From: Adiantum capillus-veneris
Lineage: Eukaryota; Streptophyta; Polypodiopsida; Polypodiales; Pteridaceae
Length of the DNA: 64,000 nucleotides
Assembly (NCBI GenBank): GCA_014529385.2
Contig: CM043969.1
Location: 25,685,946-25,749,945 of the forward strand
Reading direction: 5' to 3'
Positions within the stretch are counted from its first letter, which is position 1. Each line of letters starts with the position of its first letter. Both the position numbers and the translations under genes were made by a program. The notes beneath the pieces were generated by a model that saw only the letters and a list, made by a program, of their open reading frames with translations, ran no database searches and was not told the DNA's origin. This document shows, piece after piece, positions 49,866 through 62,192 of the stretch.

Positions 49866-50897
49866 TTGTATACCCAAAAGTTGAATGATGGTTCATTTAT
49901 GATCTTGATACTATATGTCGATGATATGCTCATTACTAGGAATTCTAAAGACGAGATTGCCATCTTGAAGAAGTCACTTTGCACGCACTTTACTATGAAG
50001 TATTTGGGCAATGCCGACCACTTTCTTGGTATGCGTATCAAGAGAGATAAAAATGTGGAATACTAGAATTGCCTAAGGAAATGTATTCCATTAAGTCTTA
50101 CAACCTTTTAATATGCAGGGGGGAAAGCTTGATTGAGTATCCCAATGTAGGCATATGAAAAACTTAGCAAGAACAATGCTCCCAAATTTGATGATGAGAA
50201 AGCACAAATGACCAAGCTTCCATATTATTTAGCAGTTATTAGCAATATTACGTATGCCATCGTAGCCAAATATTTGAACATTGCTTTTGTAGTGGGAGTG
50301 GTTAGGAGATTTATGGAAAATCTTGGTATAAAGCATTGGGAAAACACTAGCAAATCCTGATAGAAAGTGCTAGGAAGCATCTTGAGATATCCAAAAGATA
50401 CAACAGACAAGTTCTCTCGCTTTGGGAATAGTGATGCATTCATTATGGGTTACATTATGCGGATTGTGAGGATAGTTGAAGATCCATGTATGGATTTGAT
50501 TTTCTATTTTCTTGAGCAGCAGTGTCATGGAGATCATGTCTCTAAGTTTACATCATCTTTCACTATAAAGGAAGAGGATGGGGTAGCTTTTGATGCTAGC
50601 AAGGAAGCTGTGTGGTTAGGTTGCCTAGTGGGAGATCTTGCCATTACTCAGACTCTAGTGTTGCATTGTGATAGTCAAAGTGCAATCACACTAGCAAGGA
50701 ACCCCATGTTTCACTCTAAGTCAAAACGCATAGAATTTTGTTATCATGTGATACAAAACATATTGGCTAGCAAGCGTATTAAGCTAGTCAAAGTTCATAT
50801 GGGTGACAACCCTACAAATGCCCTCACCACAAATGCCCTCTCCAACAACGCGGCATTTAAAATTGTTCATATGCAAAGTGCCATGAGAAAACTTTGA
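49866..50897 (+). pseudogene. Ty1/copia RT end and RNase H, broken
   Basis: RT: I-L-Y-V-D-D-M-L (about 49908-49931), then Y-L-G-N-A-D-H-F-L-G-M, typical of copia. After a stop at 50063 the connection region resumes (I-A-F-V-V-G-V-V-R-R-F-M, K-H-W-E). RNase H runs to 50897 with F-D-A-S-K-E-A-V-W-L, L-H-C-D-S-Q-S-A-I-T-L-A-R-N-P and V-K-V-H-M-G-D-N-P-T-N-A-L-T. The first acidic residues of RNase H lie in a scrambled stretch. Stops at 50063 and near 50360; not functional. A purine run and TGTTGCAC at about 51042 may be the 3' LTR start. Confidence 0.88.
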
Positions 50898-52147
50898 AGT
50901 CGACCCCCTTTTGGGGAGTGCACAATGGTCGAGGAATTACTACGCGATGTGAATGTGTTCAACCACAATAAGGGTGCTGATGTCTTTGCGATGCAAGTTG
51001 ATTTTATTTCCACCATTGCTCTGTAAAGTTTGAAGGAATGTTGCACAAAATCAATAGTGTTGTATTTTTTGGGCATCAAGCTAAGGCTTATAGAATAGGG
51101 CAGCTACTATGTTCAATAGTAGAATTGTGGTACAACACTTCAGAGTGATGGATAAAGGTTTTTATGTGGCTATGTGTGCTTCTGAGTAGGTGGTTCAAGA
51201 TTTGGTCATAAGAGGGGTGTGGGGTGCCTCGCTTTTTGCATATGCAATGATGTGGACACCGAAGTTTTTCCTAAAGGAAGAGATGATACACTTTTGTCAA
51301 GTGTGGGTCAGCCTCTTGCTGGGTCGTGTGCTTTTCCTGCCAAAGTTATAAAGGATGAGATTTGGATTAGATATCAAGGTGTGTATTTTGTGGAGGAACA
51401 TGGACCATCCCATTTTGAAATTTGTGGATCTGAAGATGGGATACTTTGGAGCTTTTTGGCAAGAGTTGGCATGAGCTTCATCCCCCACTGCATGCTACAA
51501 ATGTTGTAGGATGGTCAATATGCTTTGAACTAACCTATGGATGGAATTTTTGGTAACCTAGTGATCAAAACCACGTGGAAGTGGGTTGATGGAGATATCA
51601 AGTTGCCATTGAATGAGAATGTATACATACCTATGGAGAAAGCATGTAACAAGGATGTGGTTGAGAAAGTAGTTAGTGAGGATGCTAGTCCACTTACGAG
51701 ACCAAATAGTAGGAAGAAAAGAGCAATGTCCCTGAGTCTTGCATGAGTCCCCATGGGCCAATGAAACCCAAGAGCCAACTGTTAGATGATCCTCTTGGGC
51801 AAATGACTGACCTTCTTCGCCACCTAGTGAGTGTCTCTGAATTGCCTACAAGCACCAATGTGTTGAAAAAGACGAAAAAATAAAGAAATGAGTGTTGCGA
51901 TTAGTATTGGTTTATCGTCTCTCAGGTCAAGATGGCTCTCTTGATAGGTAAACCTGGTAGCATCTCAATCTTTGGTGTGTTGTCCCTCATGACCGGTTTG
52001 GCATGAGGTTATAAAGTAATTTTTAAGTTTTAGTAATATATTACTTTCTTATAATGTGAATTATAAAGAAAAAATTACATTACTTCTCCTTCATTTCATT
52101 TGATTATGAATTGTCTCTTCTTGTTTTGTGTGTGTTTGTGGAAGGAA

Positions 52148-52185
<38 letters not shown>

Positions 52186-52559
52186 AAAGTTATTTGCTTT
52201 GATTTTATACTGACAAATTTTATATTTTTATATTTTATTTCTCTTTGCTTTTTAGCTTCTAAAAGTAGCCTTAGAGGAGAATTCAATTAGACATACTTTC
52301 AATGTTATCAGTGATGATTGAGACTTATTTGAAATTTTATTTCGGTATTAAAATATCAAATGGATCTTTTTATGTCACCTTTCATTTCACATCCTCACAT
52401 GGATTGACTTCTCTTGCAGTTTATTCTTTTAGAATACTGAAGTAAAGCTTCACCTTGCGCGTAAATCCTATACATACATATAAACATATACATATATATT
52501 TAATTAATTATTTATATTTATATCTCTATATACACATGTACATTTATATAAATGAGTTC

Positions 52560-52602
<43 letters not shown>

Positions 52603-53510
52603 GATAAAGGGAAGAAAAAAATAGGTGAAATATGTGAGGACTTAGTTCAAAAATCTCACAAATTTCAAAATTTTTGCTAGTATTTTCGGTTTGCTTCTTT
52701 GTGAGGAGAAAACTCGGTCGCTTAATAAAAGAGATTCTATATGCACTCTCCTTCCACTTTTCCTCTCTCTCCCTCTCTCTTTGCTTTGTGAATATAAGCA
52801 ACTTTAAAATTAAATAAAAAATACAAAAATAAAAGCAACCCATTGCAACCACATGTCTTGTAAAGAGAAAAGGGTGATTGTGAAGCCTCACATTATCTAA
52901 GCTTTTCCATCCAATGATTGCCCTGTGTTTGTGTCTTGTAGGATTCATAATGGCCCAAAAGCTTTTTACTAAACGGGAAGGAAGCTCTTACCAAAGAATA
53001 ACATCCACTCACAAAAGGTTTGTTGCAATCAACTACTACTAAAGAATGTATTAGCTTGGCCAACTCTATGAAAGCGCTTCACTACCTTGCCTCTTTTTGA
53101 CACACACAAGCACACATGCATAGATAAGGACACACGTTTTGCATAGATAAAGAAAGAGATGGACGGCAAGGGGAGACAAAGCCGGTGGAGGGGAGGGGAT
53201 GAGAGAGAGAGATATATATATATTTTTTCACTGTTTTGGGAACAAATAGACAATTTATGATCTATCTCGCTAGAGTTCAAGCACCAAAACAATAATCTAT
53301 TTTTGATTGATGCAAAGTTGGACAAAAGTGTAGTGTGATTGGCTTTGTGTTTGAGTTTGTCTTATCTAGGCTAACAAAGGACCAAACCAATCTACTATTA
53401 AAACAACTTCGCTAGAGCTAACCTATCGACCAATCACCGGCCGAAAAGATCCAAAGCAATATAACAACGCCACGACAGCTAACCTATGAACCACAACAAT
53501 CCTCAACACA
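50898..53510. other. No gene; microsatellites
   Basis: Includes (GA)n at 52148-52184, and (AC)n then (AT)n at 52563-52602. Short ORFs at 51219-51509 and 51537-51746 show no domain. The left part may be copia 3' LTR. Confidence 0.4.
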
Positions 53511-53921
53511 AAGTAACACCTATATTTAAGAAGGCAGGGGGTAATGGGATCAAGGGCGGGGAAGTTCACACAAGAAGGCCGGAGAGACCGTAGTCGCAGA
53601 CGTCTGCTCAAAAATTAAACCTTGACAACTTGGGCAATGCATATCAACTCACAATATTACGTCGTAAAAATGGTTGTGGATACACAATGTACGTGCGGGT
53701 GAGGTGATTAGTCTATGTGACCTTAAACGTGGATTGTGAGGTCACAGGTTCAGACGCACCTCGTTTTTTCTGCTGGCCAGGTTTAGTGCCCCTCATTTTT
53801 TCGATGGCCCACCTTGTTTTTTCCGTTGACCAAGTTTAGTGCGCCTCGCGACCCCACCCCGGCCCCCAACCCTGACCGTCGATCCCATTACTCTCTCCCG
53901 CATTAAATATAGGTGTTACTT
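53511..53921. mobile_element. MITE-like inverted-repeat element (411 bp)
   Basis: Ends AAGTAACACCTATATTTA (53511-53528) and its perfect 18-bp complement (53904-53921). A second matched pair lies inside, GTAATGGGATC (53541) and GATCCCATTAC (53881). No ORF. The interior has GGTCACAGGTTCAGAC, which resembles a Pol III B box, but no clear A box. Inverted termini and size suit a MITE; superfamily unknown. Confidence 0.7.
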
Positions 53922-53997
53922 AGTGCCAAGGACAATTACGTGACACACATATACACGCATGCACACACACACACACACATACAATGCCCAAGGAATC

Positions 53998-54040
<43 letters not shown>

Positions 54041-54091
54041 TGTTCAAGGAATCAATTATGACCTATTTCAGTAGACTTTAGGTTAAGGTTT

Positions 54092-54148
<57 letters not shown>
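53998..54148. repeat. (GA)n and (GT)n(GA)n microsatellites
   Basis: Runs at about 53998-54038 and 54091-54149, with an (AC)n stretch just upstream (53961-53979). Confidence 0.9.
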
Positions 54149-54152
<4 letters not shown>

Positions 54153-54430
54153 TGTTGAGTGCCAAGGCCTTGATGCCTATCATATTCTTTTAGCTAAGGT
54201 ATTGCTTCATGGATCAAGTTTATGGTCCTGTAGGCAGTAATCATCATGGACTAAAGGCAAGAAACTATTTCTCTATAGAAGGAGAGCTTTTTTTTTCCTT
54301 CGGTTCCAATCGCACAAATCCCGTGCAAACTGAAGAAACGTTTTTACGAGCGCATAGGGTCGCCTGGCTGCACTCAGACGCATGACTAATGTCACGAAGG
54401 TCGAGTACTTCAACCAAGCTAGCATAAAGG

Positions 54431-54701
54431 GGAGTTCTTGTTGTAGGAGAAATGTGGCACTTATTTTATACGGATATGGTACAATGCTCTAGAAATTAAG
54501 CCTATGCCCTAATGGCTATATCCACTCATGAGTATTGTGCTCAACAGTGTATTTCTCTATAGAAGGAGAGTTCTTGTCATAGGAGAAATGTGGCATTTAT
54601 TTTATAAGAGGTATGGTACAATGCTCTAGAAATTAGCTCTAGGCTATATCCACTCATGACTATTAGGCTATATCCACTCATGACTATTATGCTCAACAAT
54701 G
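54431..54701. repeat. Imperfect tandem duplication, ~130 bp
   Basis: GAGTTCTTGT...GAGAAATGTGGCA and ACAATGCTCTAGAAATTA recur in order at 54431-54550 and 54567-54701. In the second copy a GGCTATATCCACTCATGACT block is itself doubled. Confidence 0.8.
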
Positions 54702-56325
54702 TAACCCCTCCTCTTCCCCTTTGACTTGAGAGGTTCCTTGCTTGCCTTAGAAGTTCTTGGCCACCACCTTCCCTTCCCTTCCCTTCTCCTCTTTCCTTGC
54801 CACCATCATTATCATATCTTTCCCTTCCCTTCCCCATGCACCTCCACTCTGCAAGAGAAGAGATTCCTTCCAAGCCTCTCTAATGCCACCTCAAGCTTCC
54901 CCCTTCCCTTGCTTTCTTGAGCCCTACAATTTTGCTTCTTTACACTTACCCTTTCCTTCTCCAATATCACCTACTTACTTTTCCTTATCCAATGACCAAT
55001 GAAAGCTACAAAGCAAAGTAAAAGATTTTATACACAAAAGCATTAAACTTCTTTTACTTCATAATTAGGCAAAAAATAATCTCTAGCTCCCATGATTTTA
55101 TTCAAAAAGAGGGATCAAGAAATGTGTGGAGTTCCATGATCAATGGGACTTTAAAATAATGGTATAGATCTAGATACCACTTAAAAACATAGTTGATGGT
55201 GAGATTTAATTGTGCATCGACCAATCGAGAGTGCGCGCAGATACCTACCTAATGTAAAAGGTAACACCTAGACAAAAAAGAACAGATTCTTATCAAAATA
55301 TTACCTTTGTCAAGTGCTCTAAGATTATTAAGAATATTGAATATTCGCCTTTTTAACTAACCATAAAGCTCATAAGTAGGTTTTATCTTTGATTCCAAAT
55401 CAAAATGATCCAAATTAAGCTCCTTTTCCAGTTGTTGTGAGTGATGATCCAAGCATGACCTATCATTTGCATTTTTGTGTAGATTGAGTGAGTCACATTC
55501 CATAAGAAGGAAAATTGCTTTGTAGGCTATTTTGCTTCCCTCTCGTTTCAATAAAGGCCTTGACACGCTAATCATGCAATGCTTCCTTTCTTGCAGAGAA
55601 AGCATTGGAAGGACAAAATATCACCAAGATTGACACATTTAAGGTAGCAATGAGCACTTGATACTTTTGTGCAATGCCATTGGCCCTTTACACCTCACAT
55701 GCTATCCTCAATGCAGACATGGGCTCGCACTTTCTTCTTTGATAACAACAATTTGGATAATTGTAGGCCATTCGCATTATCACTAAGCCCTCATCATTTC
55801 ACAATATATGATTTTCCCACCTTTTGCATTGTTGACTTCTTTGCGAAAACTACTATTTTTACTTGCACTAGAGCCAATTTATTAGTATTTGATTTTTAAA
55901 ACTAGCCTTAGTGAAGAAGGAAGATTTAAACACTTTACAATATTTGGTACTTCTTGGACCTACCTTTACAATATTTGGTACTTCTTGACATCTTCTTTTG
56001 GTTTTAGTTTGTAGATGCGTCCTTAGGGTACACCCTCGTAGAGGGGGTCGTTGTTTCGGTGTAACCCCCCACTCCCTCAACTAACTGCACTTCTTTGAGG
56101 TGCAATTGCATATAGATGTGGTATCCCCTCTCTCATTGCATGTATATGCATGCGTGTTCAATCCCATCAGCCATTTCATGTCAATTTGGACATTACCCCT
56201 TTGTGTTTGGGGGGCACCTTCATTGTTTCATAATGTCAAGATGAACATTCACCTTAGTACTAGACTTACAATTTTTTAAATATTTTTAGATACAATAGCA
56301 TACTATTTATCACTTTGACTTAGGA
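54702..56325. other. No gene seen
   Basis: C/T-rich then A/T-rich sequence with short ORFs and a small tandem repeat of TTTACAATATTTGGTACTTC (55937, 55966). No domain recognised. Confidence 0.4.
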
Positions 56326-56460
56326 GTGCTTTTTTTTTTTTGGTTTGGCCAAACTCACAATTGTGAGTAGGTATTAAAATCATGAAATGTACAGGGGATA
56401 TCGATTCAAAACCCTAGCAGCAACGTGCGCACTTTTGTCACTTGAAAGTGTGACGGGAAA
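56326..56460 (-). mobile_element. LINE 3' tail, minus strand
   Basis: Read on the minus strand: CTCACAATTGTGAG followed by TTTGGCCAAACC and a run of A. This matches the 3' end of the LINE at 41290-41318 (CTCACCATTGTGAG, TTTTGCCC, poly-A). A short 5'-truncated insertion; no coding part is visible. Confidence 0.6.
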
Positions 56461-57479
56461 AAACTGCCAAGAGCTTCGATAACAAAGCATTTTAAAATGC
56501 AGGGTGTAGAGAAGGGGGAGAGGGTGTTGCCGGAAAAGGTACGGGGATTTCTCTTCACAACATAAGCTCTTTTTACCTCATATCAATATGAGGATTCAAA
56601 TTAGGCAACACTGAAAATGAAATATAAGACAAATTAGAAATGATGTTGAAAATTGAACTAGAAATAGGAATGACCACTGGAACTCTCTGGATATGTTGGA
56701 TACAGAGCTGCAAAGAACCGGGGCAGCTCAGTCTCCTTAGCAGGTAGGGCATATATTAGTATTGGATAATCCAAAACAAACTCAATAAAGTTCATCACTA
56801 CTTAATTCTTCTGCTGTATCATCTTTCTAGCTATGCGAACTAGGTGGAAGAGGATTTTTAAATTCCTCTCCTGCTCTCCCAAGGTCATTATGGTATGGCC
56901 CCCTGCTACTAGTGGTGTGGCCCAAGGAGTAAATGGATTTTGTGATCCAAGATCTTCTTGGCACTCTATAGCTGCATCGACATATCTTTAATTTGCATTT
57001 TAACTCATGCATTTATTGGTTGGGAGGTCTCTTAAAAACATTTTCAATTCCAACTGAAGACTCTTTAGGTTCATGATGGAGGGATTATTTAGATGAGGAT
57101 TAACCCTAATTTCCTCCTTTGTAATGAACCATTCACGTATTCTTTCCAACACTTGAACAAAGCAGATGAGGTGGAAACTGACAGAGTTGTTGGTAGATGA
57201 GTGATTTATAGTCATTGACCATGCAGAGCTGGCTACCACAAAAAGCATTTGAAAGTTCTCTAGATGAGAATAGGTTGTTTCATCATGAAGGAATTCCTAG
57301 ATTTGGAGAGCTTTTTTCTTTGTGAGCTTCCTTCAATGCTAACAACTCAATGGAGTAATTTTGATCTGAATTTGAGTATAAGCTAGACTCAATTTGTATG
57401 CTCTTACTCTTGTCTAATGGGCAATGAGAGATTATTGAATAACCAAATTTGTACCAGCTATACTATGCTATTTAGGTTA

Positions 57480-59170
57480 TGTCTGGGCTGATCCTATTGT
57501 TGTTGATCCTAACCGGATTGGTTCTGATCTTGTTGTTGAGTCTGGGGATCATGATGGTTAGTCTGGCTAGGGGAACCAATGCCCTGAGTAGACTGGTTCC
57601 CTCCTATTGCAGAGTCAGGAGATGGATGATTTTCTTCATCATCATTATTGCCATCATTTTTGATAAGCTCTTGTATCCTCCCCTTGGTCTTGTTCCTCCT
57701 CTTGTTCTTCTTTGTTGTCATCAGCATCCTGATTCTCAATATATTCAACCAGAACTTGGTTGACTGGGGCTCCCTTGTACTGCTGAGACTTTTCCTCCAA
57801 ACAAAATTTCATGCATTCAAGCAAGTTTTGCAAACCCTCCATGGTTAACACTAAGTGCCCTCAAGATATGTGATATCTACCAAAGGTTTTTAGATATTTA
57901 TAGTTACTACTTGCTTGAGGGTGTGATGATTTTCCATGGCCCACCGATGATTTCTGAGCAACTTTCTTCTCTTCCAGTCGACCGTGAATCTCCTCTTTCT
58001 CCTTTTTAGCAAACCATTCTTCTCTAGATAACCTTCGGTCTTCATTCTTTAAGGTTTCTATATCCTTATGGTGAGTGGACGTGATTCTGGTGTCATTGTT
58101 GTGGCCAATGGATAACTCAAGAATCTTGGTCCTCAACTCGACCATCTCTTGCTTAGCTTTCTTCATCTCGATCTTGGTCTCCTGAAGTTCCATCTAAAGA
58201 GTAGCCTACTACTCTTTCGCTTAGCTTTCTTCATGTCGATCTTGGTCTCCTGAAGTTCCATCTAAAGAGTAGCCTACTACCGAGCAGGGAGTCTTTTGCT
58301 TGGCTTCAACCAATTGCCCCATGGCATTGACCATTGTGTTCCACCCTGACGACATCATGGTGGCAACACATCCATCAATTATGGAATTGATGTCTATTTG
58401 GGAAGTCTCATATGCAATGAGAAGTGTGGAGAAAAAGAGTGTATTTTACTCTCATATGAAATCCTACTGTCCCAAACTCAGCTTGTGTTGCTACTCTCTT
58501 TGTGCTAATGGTGACAATAGCTAAGTCAACACCCTGATTGGTAGTGTCTTGTTTAGTTTACTGGCTAGCAAAATCGTGCTGCTTAGAAATCTGGCTAGTG
58601 CAAGCCCGAGTTCCCGCTAACTTATCCCACATCTTATTAGCATTAGGGTGTGCTGGGATACAAGTTGTCTAGTACAAGAACTACCATGAATACCGTGACT
58701 TGAATACAAGCTGGTTCTGGGTCTTGACCTTAACAGTCTTTTGAATGAGGCTGTTGTGCAGAAAGGAAGCTAAGTTGATTTTGGCCTTCAAATTCTTTAG
58801 TCTATGTAGCAACACACCAAATAATTTCTCTGCAACATAAGTGGGGTTGCTGTTTACACTTATGGCTTCAACAATAAGCTTGTACACTGGCCCAAATTTT
58901 AGAGTAGCAACTAGAACTCCTTGAGATCCCCTTTTCTATTTCTTTGTGGCTTCCATATCCTTCTGTAGATGTCTGATAACTTCCTCTGCTGAGCAAGTTT
59001 TAGCTTTGATATGGTATGGCATTCTAAGAACATGCCTAGAGATTCTATTGTGCGGCCTAGACCTCTCAACCATTGATCTCTACAGTTCCATGCTCAAGAT
59101 CAAATACTACCTGTTGAATGAGCTCTACATGGAAGTCCATTCTAGTGGCCTTGAGCACCACCTCTAGATC
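57480..59170 (-). pseudogene. Unrecognised coding remnant with coiled coil
   Basis: Read leftwards. 58887-58681 encodes a leucine-rich helical stretch (V-A-E-K-L-F-G-V-L-L-H-R-L-K-N-L). 58193-57861 gives a strong charged coiled coil rich in K and E (K-K-A-K-Q-E-M-V-E-L-R-T-K). After one stop it continues in frame (57851-57654) into an E/Q/D-rich tail, then frameshifts. Four ORFs in series with similar composition suggest one decayed gene or gag-like ORF. No domain recognised and no catalytic motif. Confidence 0.4.
58151..58280. repeat. 62-bp direct duplication
   Basis: 58151-58212 and 58219-58280 are identical except for one base, separated by 6 bp. It lies at the 5' end of the coiled-coil ORF and repeats its start codon region. 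Confidence 0.9.
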
Positions 59171-59370
59171 CTAGAGCTTCAACAATGCACCTTGGGGAAG
59201 TCACTATGTATAAAATTTGTATATTGCGTGCGTTCAAGGACTATTTCTAAAACTCCTTATCTGTGAATCTTCCACAAGTAAAATATACACTTTTTCTATT
59301 CAATATGTTATTTTTTTCCCAATTCCATTTTATGATACCGTTTTGTATGTGAAAATGTGAGAAAAAATAA

Positions 59371-59520
59371 AATTTAATAGCCCCTTCTGTTGCACTCATG
59401 TGATAGTCACTTAATTATTATATGAGTCCCCGAGTAATGAACGTTAATTTAATAGCCCCTTCTATTGCACTCATGTGATAGTCACTTAATTATTATATGA
59501 TCCCCCGAGTAATGAACGTT
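59371..59520. repeat. 75-bp tandem duplication before an LTR
   Basis: Two 75-bp units starting AATTTAATAGCCCC (59371 and 59446), differing at about three positions. It ends just before the LTR at 59527. Confidence 0.9.
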
Positions 59521-59526
59521 CATTCT

Positions 59527-60091
59527 GTCATGGATGCTTGAGAGTCAGTCGTCGCTGCCTGCATCATTGCCTATGTCCTCGCCTACATCATCACTAGAAG
59601 GCTCTAGAAGAATCTAGAATGATCTAGAAGATTCTAGAAGTTTCTAGAAACATGGAGAAGATTCTGAAATAATCTTGAAGTTTTTGGAAAGCTCTAGAAA
59701 GTTGAAGAAGGATCTAGAAGGTTCTAGAAGAACTAGAATCATCAAGAAGGTTCTAGAAGATTCTAACCTCCTCAAGAAGAACCTAGAAAGTCCTAACCTC
59801 CTCAAGCACTAGTATAAATAGGGGTCTTGGGCCACAAGCCCCTCAGTCTTGCCAACACTAGTTGTGAGGCTCCTATGAGGAAATCCCTCTTCTAGTTCTT
59901 GTCTTATGTTCAAGTCTTGTCCTTGCAATCAAGCCTTGTCTTGTACTCAAGTCATGTAATCAAAGTCTTGTATCTATCTCTCTTAATAAAGTATTAAGTC
60001 TTGTAATCAAAATTAAGCCTATCATCAAGACCCAAGTTATTGTACATTGTGAGAGCCTCCACTTGCTCTCTTATAGCTCTATTCGCGCTCA
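59527..60091 (+). mobile_element. Chromovirus 5' LTR with heat-shock elements
   Basis: TGTCATG...CATAACA, near-inverted termini, about 565 bp. The upstream half (59595-59790) is packed with GAA/TTC pentamers; the TATA box TATAAATAG is at 59812-59820, and an AATAAA at about 59984. The gag start follows 46 bp after the LTR end. No 3' LTR is found before the window end. Confidence 0.7.
59627..59763 (+). promoter_or_regulatory. Heat-shock element arrays
   Basis: 59627-59649 is five perfectly spaced pentamers, GAAnnTTCnnGAAnnTTCnnGAA. 59717-59729 has three and 59746-59763 has four. This is the binding pattern of heat-shock factor trimers. They lie 50-190 bp upstream of the TATA box. Direct match to the consensus; function in the plant is inferred, by analogy with heat-responsive ONSEN LTRs in Arabidopsis. 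Confidence 0.8.
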
Positions 60092-60136
60092 TAACAGTTT
60101 GGCAAGACTACCATCTCTTAATCTTCTCAAGCCATC

Positions 60137-61135
60137 ATGGAGCCGACGATGGAAGGTGTCATCAACGCATTGCAAAGCATCCAAGCTCATTTACAAGAAC
60201 TTCGCGAGAGTAATGCTCAACATCAAGCAGGGCAACCTGTAATCTTGGGACCGGCGTTGCAAAATCTTCAACGTCAAATTCAAGAGCTTCAAGAGAGAAG
60301 CACACATCAAGCACAAGCTGCAAGATCTAGCTATTCTCAACAACATAAGAAGGAGCCGAAGGTCAGCATGCCTAAAAAATTTGATGGGACTAGATCAAAG
60401 TTTAGAGGTTTCCTCCAACAAGTGAGCCTCTTCATTCGAATGCAACGATAGCGTTATCCAGATGATGCCACTCAAGTAGGCCTTATTGGGACCCTCCTCT
60501 CAGGTACGGCTCTCTCTTGGTTTGCTTCCTTACTTGAAAAAGAATATCCTCTTCTTCATGACTTTGAAGCTTTTGTGCGAGAGTTCTCTGCAACCTTTGG
60601 GGATACTGATAGAGCAAGGGTTGCTGAAACCAAACTTGGAAATCTCCACCAAGGATCGAGACCTGCATCCGTGTATGTATCCGAATTTCAACAGCTCACT
60701 TGTGATCTGACTTGGCATGAGGAATATTTCATTAGCCAATTTCGGTGGGGAGTAAAGGATGACGTAAAAGATCTTTTATTGACTATGCCAAAGGTTCACA
60801 CACTAAGCGAGTTCACCTCTCAAGCAATAAATGTGATAATCGACCATTTGAGAGGAGACAAGAGAGGCGTCTTGGGGCACCATTGCAACCCCAAACAGGA
60901 GTGACACATAATGGCTACACACCTCAACAGGGCCATGAATCAAGCATTGATGCAAATTGATTCAGCATGGTTTCAACCTCTCTCAGCCCAGGAGAAGCAA
61001 AGGCAACGCATTAATGTCTTATGTATGTATTGTGGAGAGCAGGGGCGCATGGCTCAAAAGTGTCCAAGGAAGAGAAGGATGAAGGTTCATGGTGCAATGG
61101 TGCAATGGCTGTACTATCAATTATCACCAGGATAA
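60137..61135 (+). pseudogene. Chromovirus gag, broken
   Basis: Start M-E-P-T-M-E-G-V-I-N-A-L-Q-S. A likely coiled coil (Q-N-L-Q-R-Q-I-Q-E-L-Q-E) spans about residues 25-60; the capsid-like core begins M-P-K-K-F-D-G-T-R-S-K-F and, after a TAG at 60449, continues in another frame with L-L-S-G-T-A-L-S-W-F, F-V-R-E-F-S-A-T-F-G-D and V-Y-V-S-E-F-Q-Q-L-T. A knuckle C-M-Y-C-G-E-Q-G-R-M-A-Q-K-C near 61025 has R where the zinc-binding H should be. It packages element RNA. Broken by a frameshift near 60445 and a TGA at 60902. Confidence 0.85.
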
Positions 61136-61185
61136 TTGGGTCGAGCCCCTACCGCTAGCAGAATTCTCCTATAATAACAGTTTTC

Positions 61186-61765
61186 ATGCCTCCACCTGTC
61201 ACACTCCATTGTTTGCTAATTATGGTCAACATCCCAAACAGGATATGTGACATACACTATCAAGTCAAGAAACCAGCTGCTATTCATCTTACACAAAAAT
61301 TATCTGCAATTCACAAAGAACTTACAATTCATATCAAACAAGCTCAATCCAAGTTAAGGAAAGTGCAGATCTCCATCGCATGCAGCATCCAAAATACAAA
61401 GAAGGGGAAAGTGTGGCTTCTCCAACGTGATCTGCGTTCATCTCGTCCCTGTCAAAAGCTTGATTATCGAAGGCTTGGTCCGTTTAAACTTCTCTGTCAA
61501 GTCAATCCAGTCACCTATCGATTCCGATTGCCCTCATCCATGAAAATCCATCTGGTCTTTCATGTCTCAGTCCTAGAACCTTGTCACACATCTAAGATCC
61601 TAGGAAGAGCCCTACAACCACCTCCTCCGGTTGAGATTCCAGGACATGATGAATATGAGGTCGAGAAAGTCCTAGATTTTTGAATTTCGCGTGGCAGGTT
61701 ACAGTACTTGGTGCATTGGAAAGGCTATGATTGTTATCTATAAGATGAAAATATGCAAGAGTCTT
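61186..61765 (+). pseudogene. Chromovirus integrase end and chromodomain
   Basis: Picks up in the integrase C-terminus: K-V-W-L-L-Q-R-D, K-L-D-Y-R-R-L-G-P-F-K-L-L, P-S-S-M-K-I-H-L-V-F-H-V-S-V-L-E-P. The chromodomain follows: E-Y-E-V-E-K-V-L-D, a TGA at 61681, then L-Q-Y-L-V-H-W-K-G-Y-D. Protease, RT, RNase H and the integrase core are missing between 61135 and 61186, a deletion of about 2.5 kb or more judged from the family. The chromodomain would direct insertion to heterochromatin. Confidence 0.88.
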
Positions 61766-62192
61766 GAGTAATGCGTCATTGATCAATTTTGTCGACTTGA
61801 AGGTGTTGTCCATAGGTCCACATGTTGCTATACGTGGATACCTAAAAGTATAGAGCCAAGTACATAAACTCCAAGTAAGAATATTCAAAATTCAAACAAC
61901 TTTGTAATATACGTTCATAGAGAAATTCAAAGAACTTCATAAATATACATTCATGAAAGAATTAATACTTCTCTATCACAACCAAATCCAATCTTTCTCT
62001 GCTCATCAGTGATGTCTTGTCCCTCTAAAATTCCATATCTGATACATTTAGATAACCATAAAGGAATGGATGGAGGTTCAATCTTGGTAGATTTGTTAGC
62101 TCTTTGCCTTCTTTGTGGGTTGCAAACTTCCTAGTACTCTTTGGAAAATCTTTCCATACACTGTGAGTTGTAAATAACAAACATAGATATGT
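61766..62192. other. No gene seen
   Basis: A/T-rich sequence after the chromodomain. The expected chromovirus 3' LTR, with its GAA/TTC arrays, is not here, so the element is truncated at its 3' side. Confidence 0.45.

Noticed and set aside
53690-53765. tRNA-derived SINE or tRNA gene
   Set aside because: Only a B-box-like word; no A box, no cloverleaf and no poly-A or poly-T end could be found.
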